Shown piece after piece: positions 14,942-23,849 of a DNA stretch of 64,000 nt; positions within the stretch are counted from its first letter, which is position 1, and every line of letters starts with the position of its first letter. The DNA comes from Streptomyces cupreus. GTDB lineage: Bacteria > Actinomycetota > Actinomycetes > Streptomycetales > Streptomycetaceae. The notes below the pieces were generated by a model. That model was not told where the DNA came from. It made no database searches and worked only from the letters and a program-made list of their open reading frames with translations. A program made the translations under genes and the position numbers. The stretch spans positions 96,719 to 160,718 of the forward strand of contig NZ_JACMSF010000014.1 in assembly GCF_014257025.1 (NCBI RefSeq), given 5' to 3'.

Positions 14942-17869
14942 TCAGCCCTCCTCCACGACATCGAGCAGCTGTTCCGCCTCCGCCCGCCGTTCCCGCGCCA
15001 CCCCGTCGTCCTCGCCGACGCCCTCGTACGCCGCCAGCACCGCACGCGCGCGTGCCGCCGCATCCGTCGGCCGGCCCAGGTCCGCGGCGAGCCAGCCCGC
15101 CGCGAGCTCGGCGCCGGTGCGGGCGTGGCGGCCGTGGTCCCCGAGCCCCGCGAACACGTTCACCGCCTCCGTCATCCGGGACAGCGCGGCCTCCAGAGCG
15201 GCCTGGATGGAGTCGTCCTCGTCGTCCTCGGCCGCGGACCGGGCGAGCAGATCGCCGAACTGGCGGTGCGTGTGGCCGAGCTCGGCGGTGAGCCGGGCGC
15301 ACGCCTCCTCGTCGGGCGCCGCGTCCAGCGCCTCCGCGCACTCCCGTACCGCGGCCGCCATCAACTCCCGCGCCCGGTCCGCGCCCTCCTCGGAGCGCAG
15401 CGCGAGCCACGCGCGGGCGCGCAGGGAACGGACGAGACCATGGGTGTTGCCGAGTTCGCGCCACAGGTCGCCCGCGCGCGTGTAGGCCCGGTCCGCCTCC
15501 TCGTGCAGCCCCGCCTGACCGAGCGACTCGGCGGCGAGGTGGGCGAGCGTGGCGTGGTCGTGCTGTTCGGGCCAGTGCCGGGCGATGTCGGCCGCCTGCA
15601 GGCGCCGCTCGGCGGCCTCCCGGTGCTCGCCGAGCTCGCTCAGACAGTCGCCGAGCCACCACTGCGTCTGGACGACCGCGCCGTCGCCGTGCGTCTCGGG
15701 GGTCAGGTCGGGCAGCGCCGACTCCAGCACCTCGGCGGCCTCCGCCCAGCGCCCCTGCCTCAGCAGGAACCCGCCGAGCTGATGCCGCGCCCAGGCGCCG
15801 AGCGTGGGGCCCTCGCCCGCCTCGTCGGCCCAGTGCGCCGCCTCCAGGGCGTGTTCGGCGGCCTCCTCCGACAGACCCCGGCCGCCGAGGACCTCGGCGA
15901 GCTGGAGATGCAGCTGTGCCCGGCCCGGCGCCTCCAGGTGCGGTCCGCCGTGTTCCAGGGCCGCCCGCAGCGCCCGCTCGGCCTCCGCCGTGTCGCCGAG
16001 ATGGTGGGCGAGTCCGGCGAGCCGGGCCTCGTACTCCACCGCGAACCAGGGGAGCCCGGCCCCGACGAACGCCGCCGCGGCCCGCGCGAACAGCCCGGCG
16101 GCCGCTTCCACGTCCCCGGACAGCGCCGCCAGCTCGGCGAGCATCGCCTGCGCCTCGGCGGCCCGTGCGGCGAGCCGTACGTCGTCCCCGGCGCGCCCGT
16201 CCACGAGCGCGAGGATCTCCCGGGTGGCCGCCTCGGCGGCGCCGACGATCGCGGGGTCCACCGGCTCGTCGGCCTCGTGCACCCGGCGCATGAACACCCG
16301 CGCGCGGCCCATCAGCACGGACGCCGTCTGCCGCAGACCTGTTCCGTCCTCGGCGTACAGGGCCAGGATCCGGTCGTAGGGCTCGGTGACCTCCGCGAGC
16401 GCCTCCTGAAGACGGCCGGTGAGCGCGCGTACGTACGCCGCACGCATGCGTGCCGCCAGCGACTCGCCCGGGTCGCCCGCCTCGGCGTACAGCTCGGCGG
16501 CCCGCTCGAACAGCTCGACGCCGTCGGGGCCGAGGTCCATCGCCCGGTGGTCGATGATCTCCGCGCGGTCGCGTACGTCAAGTTCGACGCCCTCGGCGGC
16601 CCGTGCCACCGCCGCCCACGCCTCCACGGCGTGCGGCTGCAAGGTGGCCGACAGCCGCCGGGCCTCGGCCAGCAGCGTCGGCAGTTCGGCCTCCACGGGC
16701 TCATCCTGCGCCGGAACCTCCGGCACCGGAACAGCGACGGAGGCCACTGTGGAACGCGCCGAGCGCACCCCGAGCGGCAGCCGCTCCACCAGCGGTTCCT
16801 GCGCCATACGCGCGCGTGCCAGATCGCTGACGTGAGAGGTGCCGTTGCGCCGGTCGAACCGTCCGGCCAGTTCCAGCGCCTGCGCACGCGCGTGTGCGGC
16901 GAGTTCGTGTGCCGTCCAGGCCCGGCCCGGTGGCCCCGGCACCCGCTGCTCATCGAGCCCGAGACCGGTCAGCCGCTCCATGAGCAGCGTCACCACGGTC
17001 AGGAACTCCAGCCTGCTGCGCGGATGTCCGGTGTCGGTGAAGTACGCGGGCCGCTCCGCGAGCAGTTCCAGGCCACGCGCCTCGTTGCCGGTCAGCGCGC
17101 AGAACTCCACGTGGTCCGCGTAGGCGCCGCGCATGCTCTCCATGGGCCGTACCAGACGGAAGCCGCGCAGATGGTGGGCGCGCGCCTCCTCCACGCGGTC
17201 CAGCCGCAGCAGGGGCACGAGCGAGGAGGCGAGCGCGGTGTGCGGCTCGTGGGCGCAGGCGAACTCGCCCTCCAGGACCGGCGCCCACAGCTCCAGCGCC
17301 CGCTCGTCCCGGCCGCGCTCCGACTGCCACCAGCCCTGCCCGTGCAGTTCGCAGGCGTGGCAGTCGGCCATGCTGTCCCGGTCGGCGGCCAGCCAGGCGG
17401 CGTACGCCCGCTCGGCCCGCTGCACGTCCCCGATGTGCGAGGCCACATTGAACTCGGCGCTGCGCACGGCCCGTTCGGAGTGGCCGGCGAGCCGGTAGCG
17501 GTGCTCCATCTCGCCGAGCCACTTCTCTATGGACGACAGCGGGACGTGCGGCTGGTCGAGCATGCCGGCCGTCATCCACTTGAAGACCCAGTGCAGCGAA
17601 TGGGCCTCGTACTCGTCGAAGTCCTCGGGCCGCTCGTCCCACATGCGCAGCAGCCGCGCGAACGGGACGAACATCTTGTCCTTCTCGGAGCTGTAGTTGT
17701 AGACCTTCAGCTGGTGCCCGAGCGCCTCGATCACCGCGAGAGGGACGTTCAGTTTCTCGGCCTCGGCGAGCAGATGCTCCGCGCGCGCGTTGCGGGCCGG
17801 ACCCTCCGGCTCCTCGGAGTTCTCCGCCATCGCCCGGCGCAGTGCGTCGAAGTCCGTGATCCCGGTCAT
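14942..17869 (-). CDS. Large TPR-repeat protein paired with the Hsp90-like ATPase
   Basis: A 975-residue protein from ATG 17869. It overlaps the stop of the upstream Hsp90-like gene by one base (TGATG), so the two are translationally coupled. Residues about 1-330 form an alpha-helical N-terminal region that includes a CHAC motif (DCHACELHGQGWW). From about residue 400 to the end the protein is a long array of TPR-like helical hairpins rich in A, L and E (for example EAAEHALEAAHWADEA, EAAERRLQAADIARHW). There is no signal peptide, membrane segment or catalytic motif, so a cytoplasmic scaffold is likely. TPR proteins are the usual co-chaperones of eukaryotic Hsp90, which makes the pairing suggestive, but no EEVD-type tail is present on the partner. 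Function unknown. It converges on the FakA-like gene with a 3-base gap. Confidence 0.85.
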   Translation of the reverse strand: MTGITDFDALRRAMAENSEEPEGPARNARAEHLLAEAEKLNVPLAVIEALGHQLKVYNYSSEKDKMFVPFARLLRMWDERPEDFDEYEAHSLHWVFKWMTAGMLDQPHVPLSSIEKWLGEMEHRYRLAGHSERAVRSAEFNVASHIGDVQRAERAYAAWLAADRDSMADCHACELHGQGWWQSERGRDERALELWAPVLEGEFACAHEPHTALASSLVPLLRLDRVEEARAHHLRGFRLVRPMESMRGAYADHVEFCALTGNEARGLELLAERPAYFTDTGHPRSRLEFLTVVTLLMERLTGLGLDEQRVPGPPGRAWTAHELAAHARAQALELAGRFDRRNGTSHVSDLARARMAQEPLVERLPLGVRSARSTVASVAVPVPEVPAQDEPVEAELPTLLAEARRLSATLQPHAVEAWAAVARAAEGVELDVRDRAEIIDHRAMDLGPDGVELFERAAELYAEAGDPGESLAARMRAAYVRALTGRLQEALAEVTEPYDRILALYAEDGTGLRQTASVLMGRARVFMRRVHEADEPVDPAIVGAAEAATREILALVDGRAGDDVRLAARAAEAQAMLAELAALSGDVEAAAGLFARAAAAFVGAGLPWFAVEYEARLAGLAHHLGDTAEAERALRAALEHGGPHLEAPGRAQLHLQLAEVLGGRGLSEEAAEHALEAAHWADEAGEGPTLGAWARHQLGGFLLRQGRWAEAAEVLESALPDLTPETHGDGAVVQTQWWLGDCLSELGEHREAAERRLQAADIARHWPEQHDHATLAHLAAESLGQAGLHEEADRAYTRAGDLWRELGNTHGLVRSLRARAWLALRSEEGADRARELMAAAVRECAEALDAAPDEEACARLTAELGHTHRQFGDLLARSAAEDDEDDSIQAALEAALSRMTEAVNVFAGLGDHGRHARTGAELAAGWLAADLGRPTDAAARARAVLAAYEGVGEDDGVARERRAEAEQLLDVVEEG

Positions 17870-19701
17870 CAGCGACCCTCCTCGCCGTTCGTGGCCCACT
17901 CCAGCAGGCCCATGAAGGCCCGGTTCAGCAGCGCCGAGTCCGCGGGCCTGAGCGGCCGCTGCGCCATCAGCAGAGCCTGTCCGTACAGCGACTCGGTGGC
18001 GGTGCCGATCAGTTCGGCGTCGCCCAGGGAACTGATCCGGCGGATCAGCGGGTTGAGGTGGTTGAGCACAAGACGCGCGCGTGGCGCGCTGCCGCGCAGC
18101 GAGCCGAGTATGCCCGCCCACAGATCGTCGGCCTGCTCCTCGGCCTCGGCCCGCGCCTGCTCGTGCCGGGACGCGCGGTCGTCCAGGTGCAGCGCGGGCA
18201 CGGACAGCGGGTGGAAGGCCCTGAGGACCACATCGCAGCCCAAGGGGTCGAGCTTGGCCCGCGCCGCCGCCAGGAAGCCGGACAGCGCCAGCTCCTCGGC
18301 CGGGTCGACCGCGTCCAGATGGGCGGTCACGGTGTCCGCGTCCAGCTCGGCGACCACCGTCCCCGGCCGCACCGACGGCAGCGCCTCGACGAGCTCGCTG
18401 TCGTACGTGTAACCGCCGTTGATCACCCCGACGCCCTGCGCCGAGGCGATCGGGGCGACCTGCCGGTACTCCTCGACGGTCCGCGTGAAGTGCACCACCG
18501 GGTGCCGCTGCGCGAACTCCTCCAGGGACAGCCGCCCGTCGGTCGTCTCGAAGGGCAGCCACGGCAGCATCGTGCGCAGCATCTCCTTGTCGTGCCGCGC
18601 CAGGGACTTCACGCCCAGGTAGTGCACCGACAGGAAGGCCGCCAGCCGTTCCGGATCACCCGCCGCGAGCCCGGTCAGCCAGGACCGAATCCTTTCGCCG
18701 AGCGCTTCCCGTACGGCGGCCAGCGTCTCGTCCTCGTACAGCGACTCCCGCGAGGCCGTGGGCCGCAGGCTGTCGGTGTCCAGGACACAGCGCACGAAGA
18801 ACGCCCAGTCGGGCAGCAGCTGTTCGGCCCGCTCGGTCAGCAACATGCCCTTGAGATGGACGCGATGACCGGCGCGCTGGGCCGGGCTGACCGCCGACGG
18901 CAGCACGTACGCCACCCCGCGGATCCCCGCCAGCGGAACGTTCAGGTCGATCGAGTCCAGCGGAGTGAACCCGAACAGCTCATGACAGTGCCGGGCCAGC
19001 GCCACCCTGCGGTTGGCGGGCGAGGGGTAGGCACGGTCCCAGGGCGCCGGCAGGTCGGTGACCTCGTCCTCGCCCACGCGCACGTCGTACGGCAGCAGCG
19101 AGCCGAAGTCCCGCGCCAGCGCGAGCACCCGCTCCCTCGCCAGCCACTCCCCGGCACCGGCCCGCGCCACCAGATGCACGGTGGTGCCCGGCTCGGGCCG
19201 CTCGGCGTCCGGCAGCGTCCGCACGGTGTACGAACCGTCGTCCGTCGCCGTCCACTCCACCGGAGGCGCTCCCGGCGTACGGGCGCTGCGGCTGACCACC
19301 CGGATCCGCTCGGCGACCACGAAACAGGCCAGCAACCCGATGCCGAACTGGCCCAGGAAGTCGGAGCGGGCCGCCTGAAGCCCGTCCGCCCGCTTCGAGC
19401 TGCGGCCGATCGTCGCCAGCAGACTGTGCACATCGGACTCGGTCAGCCCGATACCGGAGTCCTCCACCCGCAGCCCACCGCCGTCCGCGTCGACGTACAG
19501 CCGCACCCGCGCCGGGGCATCGGGCTGCTCGGCCCGCCGGGCGGTGATGGCGTCCACGGCGTTCTGCAACAGCTCGCGCAGATAGACCTTCGGACTGGAG
19601 TAGAGGTGATGGGAGAGCAGGTCCACCAGACCGCGCAGGTCGACCTGGAACGTATGAGGTGACTGGGATGCCTGGGATGACTGTGAGGTCTGGGAGTCCA
19701 T
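17869..19701 (-). CDS. Divergent Hsp90 (HtpG)-like ATPase
   Basis: A 610-residue GHKL-fold ATPase with Hsp90 architecture. The N-terminal ATPase domain has the N-box LRELLQNAVDAI (catalytic E43, N47), G1 motif EDSGIGL (residue 80) and G2 motif GQFGIGLLACF (residues 117-127), followed by GTTVHL. The middle domain keeps the client/ATP-contacting ASRESLYED segment, matching NVSRE in HtpG. The first 15 residues are Ser/Gln-rich. The C-terminal third is poorly conserved relative to housekeeping HtpG, so this is probably a specialised paralogue. It is the first gene of a two-gene operon with the TPR protein and is divergent from recG across 188 bp that must hold both promoters. Confidence 0.88.
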   Translation of the reverse strand: MDSQTSQSSQASQSPHTFQVDLRGLVDLLSHHLYSSPKVYLRELLQNAVDAITARRAEQPDAPARVRLYVDADGGGLRVEDSGIGLTESDVHSLLATIGRSSKRADGLQAARSDFLGQFGIGLLACFVVAERIRVVSRSARTPGAPPVEWTATDDGSYTVRTLPDAERPEPGTTVHLVARAGAGEWLARERVLALARDFGSLLPYDVRVGEDEVTDLPAPWDRAYPSPANRRVALARHCHELFGFTPLDSIDLNVPLAGIRGVAYVLPSAVSPAQRAGHRVHLKGMLLTERAEQLLPDWAFFVRCVLDTDSLRPTASRESLYEDETLAAVREALGERIRSWLTGLAAGDPERLAAFLSVHYLGVKSLARHDKEMLRTMLPWLPFETTDGRLSLEEFAQRHPVVHFTRTVEEYRQVAPIASAQGVGVINGGYTYDSELVEALPSVRPGTVVAELDADTVTAHLDAVDPAEELALSGFLAAARAKLDPLGCDVVLRAFHPLSVPALHLDDRASRHEQARAEAEEQADDLWAGILGSLRGSAPRARLVLNHLNPLIRRISSLGDAELIGTATESLYGQALLMAQRPLRPADSALLNRAFMGLLEWATNGEEGR

Positions 19702-19889
19702 CGTCGCTGCGCCGGTGGGGGGAGGGCATAGGCGCGGGGTCGGGCGGTCCGTGTGAGGCGGTGACCGCGAAGGATGGCCGGAGGCGCGTCATCCTAAGGC
19801 CCGGACCACCCGTCTGACCAGGGGTTTCCTCAGACGTATACGGGCCTTGCGGTGGAAAGTCTACGGCATTGTCAGTGCCGTGGTGTGCA

Positions 19890-22800
19890 ATGGATCTCGT
19901 GCCCGCACTGCAAGAACCCCTCCAGCAGCCACTGAAGTCGGTGCTCGGCCCCGCCACCGCGAAGGTGATGGCCGAGCATCTCGGCCTGCACACCGTCGGC
20001 GACCTCCTGCACCACTACCCGCGCAGATACGAGGAGCGCGGCCAGCTCACCCACCTCGCCGACCTCCCCATGGACGAGCACGTCACGGTGGTTGCCCAGG
20101 TCGCCGACGCCCGGCTGCACACCTTCGCCTCCGCCAAGGCCCCGCGCGGCAAGGGCCAGCGCCTTGAGGTGACCATCACCGACGGCAGCGGCCGACTCCA
20201 ACTGGTCTTCTTCGGCAACGGCGTTCACAAGCCCCACAAGGAGCTCCTGCCGGGCACACGCGCGATGTTCGCGGGCAAGGTCTCCGTCTTCAACCGCCGC
20301 CTCCAGCTCGCCCACCCGGCGTACGAGCTGCTGCGCGGCGACGGCGACGAGACGGTCGAGACCTGGGCCGGCGCCCTGATCCCGATCTACCCCGCCACCG
20401 CCAAACTGGAGTCCTGGAAGATCGGCAAGGCGATCCAGACGGTGCTGCCGACGGCCCAGGACGCCGTTGATCCCCTCCCCGACGGCCTCCGGGAGGGCCG
20501 CGGCCTCCTCCCGCTCCCCGAGGCCCTGCTGAAGATCCACCGACCGCACACCAAGGCAGACATCACGGACGCCCGCTCCCGCCTCAAGTGGGACGAGGCC
20601 TTCGTCCTCCAGGTGGCCCTGGCCCGCCGCCGCCACGCCGACGCCCAACTCCCCGCGGTGGCCCGGAAACCCAAGCCGGACGGCCTGCTCACGGCCTTCG
20701 ACGACCGCCTTCCCTTCACCCTCACCGAAGGTCAGCAACGAGTAACCAAGGAAATCTTCGACGACCTGGCGACAGAGCACCCGATGCACCGGCTGCTCCA
20801 GGGCGAGGTCGGTTCGGGGAAGGCTCAGCCTCTTGACTCGCTCGTGCTCACACCCGCCGGTTTCCGTCGCATGGGGGACTTGAGGGTGGGGGACGAGATC
20901 GTCGTGCCAGACGGTGAGATCGCTCTGATCGATGGCGTCTTCCCGCAAGGAGAGCGCGAGGTCTGGCGCCTGGTTCTGTCGGACGGAAGCTCGGTCGAGT
21001 GTGACGACGAGCATCTCTGGATCGTTGGGACGAGCCGCGGATGGCATCGAGGCCAGGCTCCCAAGGTCATGACGACTCGGGAGATTCGCCTGGACACGCT
21101 CGAGGCCAACGGGTCCTCGAAGTGGTACCTCCCCGCGGCCGCGCCGGTTGATCTTGGAGACGACTCCGGGCTCCCCCTGGATCCCTACCTGTTCGGCCTC
21201 CTGCTGGGAGTTGGGTCCTTCCGGCACAACCTGCGTCTGCCCGCCATCGACGACGAGATCCGTGATGCCGTGGCGGCTGCCGTGGCGCCGGATTGCCGTC
21301 TCGTTCCGGTGAGGGGATCCCGCGGCGACCACACGATTCAGCTGACTCGCCGCGCAGGAGGCGCTCGCCATCCGGTGATCGAGGCCTTGCGGGACCTGCG
21401 GCTCTGGGGCATGACGTCGCGCGGCACATTCATTCCCGAGGCGTTCAAGAACACATCGATCAAGAACCGTCTCGCTCTGCTGCAAGGGCTCATGGACACC
21501 GACGGCACCGTCCAGATGGACGGCCTCGCCGTCTCGCTCTGCTCGGCGTCGGAAAGGCTCGCGGAGGACGTCGCCTGGCTGGTGCGGTCGCTGGGCGGCC
21601 AGGCACGCATCCTGCCGAAGCGAGCGGCATTCGACGTATCGGTTTCCCTGCCCGAAGAGTACGCCCCGTTCAGGCTCACTCGGAAGGTCCAAAGGGTGCG
21701 TCCCCGCCCGAAATACAACACGCTCCGACGGGGGATCCGCGCGGTCGAGTACGTGGGCCGCAAGCCGGTTCAGTGCATCAGCGTCGCTCACCCGAGCCAT
21801 GCCTACGTCACCGACAACTTCACCGTGACCCACAACACCATGGTGGCCCTGCGCGCCATGCTCGCCGTCGTCGACGCGGGCGGCCAGGCCGCGATGCTCG
21901 CCCCCACCGAGGTGCTCGCCCAGCAACACCACCGCTCCGTCGTCGAAATGATGGGCGAGCTTGCCGAGGGCGGGATGCTGGGCGGGGCGGAGCAGGCCAC
22001 CAAGGTGGTCCTGCTGACCGGCTCCATGGGAGCCGCCGCCCGCCGCCAGGCACTGCTCGACCTGGTCACCGGCGAGGCCGGCATCGTCATCGGCACCCAC
22101 GCACTGATCGAGGACAAGGTGCAGTTCCACGACCTCGGGCTGGTGGTCGTCGACGAACAGCACCGCTTCGGCGTCGAGCAGCGGGACGCCCTGCGCGGCA
22201 AGGGCAAGCAGCCCCCGCACCTCCTCGTCATGACGGCCACCCCGATCCCGCGCACGGTCGCCATGACCGTCTTCGGCGACCTGGAGACCTCGGTCCTCGA
22301 CCAGCTCCCGGCCGGCCGCTCCCCGATCGCCAGCCATGTCGTACCGGCCGCCGACAAGCCCCACTTCCTCACGCGCGCGTGGGAGCGCGTGCGCGAGGAA
22401 GTGGAGAACGGCCACCAGGCGTACGTCGTCTGCCCCCGCATCGGCGACGAGGAAGTGGACCCGAAGAAGAAGTCCGCCGAGGACGAGGCCGAGAAGCGCC
22501 CGCCGCTCGCCGTCCTCGACGTGGCGGACCAGCTGGCCAAGGGCCCCCTCGGCGGCCTCAAGGTGGAGGTCCTGCACGGCCGTATGCACCCCGACGACAA
22601 GGACGCGGTGATGCGTCGCTTCGCCGCCGGGGAGACCGACGTCCTGGTCGCCACCACCGTCATCGAGGTCGGCGTCAACGTCCCCAACGCCACCGCCATG
22701 GTGATCATGGACGCCGACCGCTTCGGCGTCTCCCAGCTCCACCAGCTGCGCGGCCGCGTCGGCCGAGGCTCAGCGCCCGGCCTCTGTCTCCTGGTCACCG

Positions 22801-23111
22801 AGATGCCCGAGGCGAGCGCGGCCCGCCAGCGCCTGAACGCCGTGGCCTCCACCCTCGACGGCTTCGAACTCTCCCGCATCGACCTCGAACAGCGCCGCGA
22901 GGGCGACGTCCTCGGCCAGGCCCAGTCCGGCGCCCGCACCTCGCTGAAGGTGCTGGCGGTCATCGAGGACGAGGAGATCATCGCGGAGGCAAGGGAGGAG
23001 GCAACGGCGGTGGTGGAGGCGGACCCGGAGCTGACCCACCTCCCAGGCCTGAGGACGGCCCTGGACGCACTTTTGGACGAGGAAAGGGAGCAGTACTTGG
23101 AAAAGGGGTGA
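19890..23111 (+). CDS. recG: ATP-dependent DNA helicase RecG, interrupted by an in-frame intein
   Basis: RecG remodels stalled forks and branched DNA. The translated precursor is 1073 residues from ATG 19890. Removing the intein (residues 312-649) leaves 735, a normal RecG length. The N-terminal wedge/OB region (residues 1-160) is followed by the SF2 helicase core. Walker A reads GEVGSGK before the intein and T after it. The DEQHRFG (DExH) box, motif MTATPIPRT, HGRMHPDDK, TTVIEVGVNVPNA and QLRGRVGRG are all intact. The intein cuts exactly between the Walker A Lys and Thr, so helicase activity depends on protein splicing. recG is followed 124 bases later by rsmD. The upstream neighbour is the unusual Hsp90-like gene rather than the FakA-like gene. 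Confidence 0.97.
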   Translation: MDLVPALQEPLQQPLKSVLGPATAKVMAEHLGLHTVGDLLHHYPRRYEERGQLTHLADLPMDEHVTVVAQVADARLHTFASAKAPRGKGQRLEVTITDGSGRLQLVFFGNGVHKPHKELLPGTRAMFAGKVSVFNRRLQLAHPAYELLRGDGDETVETWAGALIPIYPATAKLESWKIGKAIQTVLPTAQDAVDPLPDGLREGRGLLPLPEALLKIHRPHTKADITDARSRLKWDEAFVLQVALARRRHADAQLPAVARKPKPDGLLTAFDDRLPFTLTEGQQRVTKEIFDDLATEHPMHRLLQGEVGSGKAQPLDSLVLTPAGFRRMGDLRVGDEIVVPDGEIALIDGVFPQGEREVWRLVLSDGSSVECDDEHLWIVGTSRGWHRGQAPKVMTTREIRLDTLEANGSSKWYLPAAAPVDLGDDSGLPLDPYLFGLLLGVGSFRHNLRLPAIDDEIRDAVAAAVAPDCRLVPVRGSRGDHTIQLTRRAGGARHPVIEALRDLRLWGMTSRGTFIPEAFKNTSIKNRLALLQGLMDTDGTVQMDGLAVSLCSASERLAEDVAWLVRSLGGQARILPKRAAFDVSVSLPEEYAPFRLTRKVQRVRPRPKYNTLRRGIRAVEYVGRKPVQCISVAHPSHAYVTDNFTVTHNTMVALRAMLAVVDAGGQAAMLAPTEVLAQQHHRSVVEMMGELAEGGMLGGAEQATKVVLLTGSMGAAARRQALLDLVTGEAGIVIGTHALIEDKVQFHDLGLVVVDEQHRFGVEQRDALRGKGKQPPHLLVMTATPIPRTVAMTVFGDLETSVLDQLPAGRSPIASHVVPAADKPHFLTRAWERVREEVENGHQAYVVCPRIGDEEVDPKKKSAEDEAEKRPPLAVLDVADQLAKGPLGGLKVEVLHGRMHPDDKDAVMRRFAAGETDVLVATTVIEVGVNVPNATAMVIMDADRFGVSQLHQLRGRVGRGSAPGLCLLVTEMPEASAARQRLNAVASTLDGFELSRIDLEQRREGDVLGQAQSGARTSLKVLAVIEDEEIIAEAREEATAVVEADPELTHLPGLRTALDALLDEEREQYLEKG
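20823..21836 (+). other. Class 3 (WCT-type) intein with LAGLIDADG domain inside RecG
   Basis: A 338-residue in-frame insertion (Ala1 to Asn338), followed by Thr+1 of the host. The N-terminal splicing domain has a block A-like LDSLVLTPAGFRRMGDLRVG. Block B SVECDDEHLWIV supplies H64 and W66. The C-terminal block F is KPVQCISVAHPSHAYV with C318, and block G is VTHN with T336 and terminal H337-N338. Ala at position 1 with Trp, Cys and Thr at B:12, F:4 and G:5 is the definition of class 3 inteins, where the F:4 Cys starts splicing. The central region (about 120-260) is a LAGLIDADG endonuclease domain with FGLLLGVGS and LQGLMDTDG. Codons such as GCT, CTT and GTT are more frequent here than in the flanking exteins, consistent with foreign origin. 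Splicing activity itself is inferred. Confidence 0.92.
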
Positions 23112-23235
23112 ACTGGAAGCGCCCCGACAGGGGCGGGGGCTGTATCGATATGCGGCTCCGCCGCGCGGGCGCGAGCGACCACGACGGATCTGCTGCCACA
23201 CTTAATCCATAACCACCCCCTACCAAGGACCGAAG

Positions 23236-23823
23236 ATGACCCGCGTGATCGCCGGCGCAGCCGGCGGACGTCGCCTGGCAGTCCCGCCGGGGACCGGCAC
23301 CCGCCCCACCTCCGACCGCGCACGCGAAGGTCTCTTCTCCACCTGGCAGTCCCTCCTCGGCGGCCCCCTGGCGGGGGAGAGGGTCCTCGACCTGTACGCC
23401 GGTTCAGGAGCCGTCGGCCTGGAGGCACTCTCCCGCGGCGCCGGCCACACGCTCCTCGTGGAGGCCGACGCCCGAGCCGCCCGCGTGGTCCGCGAGAACG
23501 TCAGGAATCTCGGCCTCCCCGGCGCCGAGGTGAGGTCGGGCAAAGCCGAACAGATCATCCAGACCCCGGCACCGACCGAGCCGTACGACATCGTCTTCCT
23601 CGACCCGCCGTACAGAGTCACAGATCACGATCTTCGCGAGATTCTGCTCACACTCCGCTCAGGGGGCTGGCTCGCGCCGGAGGCACTCGTCACCGTGGAG
23701 CGCAGCACCAGAGGTGGCGAATTCCGGTGGCCGGACGGTTTCGAAGCGATTCGGGCCCGTCGTTACGGCGAGGGAACGTTTTGGTACGGTCGCGCCGCCT
23801 CCACGTGCGAAGACGCACGATGA
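23236..23823 (+). CDS. rsmD: 16S rRNA (guanine(966)-N(2))-methyltransferase RsmD
   Basis: A 195-residue SAM-dependent methyltransferase. Motif I is VLDLYAGSGAVGLEAL (residues about 50-65), and the catalytic DPPY motif is in VFLDPPYRV (about residue 120). The N-terminal MTRVIAGAAGGRRL is typical. It modifies G966 of 16S rRNA. As in most bacteria it directly precedes coaD. Confidence 0.95.
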   Translation: MTRVIAGAAGGRRLAVPPGTGTRPTSDRAREGLFSTWQSLLGGPLAGERVLDLYAGSGAVGLEALSRGAGHTLLVEADARAARVVRENVRNLGLPGAEVRSGKAEQIIQTPAPTEPYDIVFLDPPYRVTDHDLREILLTLRSGGWLAPEALVTVERSTRGGEFRWPDGFEAIRARRYGEGTFWYGRAASTCEDAR

Positions 23824-23849
23824 CCGGACCCGAGAGCGAGGGATCAGCA

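Noticed and set aside
15125..18412. 1095-codon open frame on the + strand
   Set aside because: It is the antisense of the TPR and Hsp90-like genes. Its product has no recognisable domain and an Arg/Gly/Pro-rich composition typical of shadow frames in GC-rich DNA.
20823..21836. Insertion in recG read as a domain fusion or an assembly error
   Set aside because: The block starts and ends exactly within GSGK/T, has intein blocks A, B, F and G and LAGLIDADG motifs, and its removal restores a continuous helicase of normal length.
19872..22742. 956-codon open frame opposite recG
   Set aside because: Antisense shadow; runs through both extein and intein with no domain.
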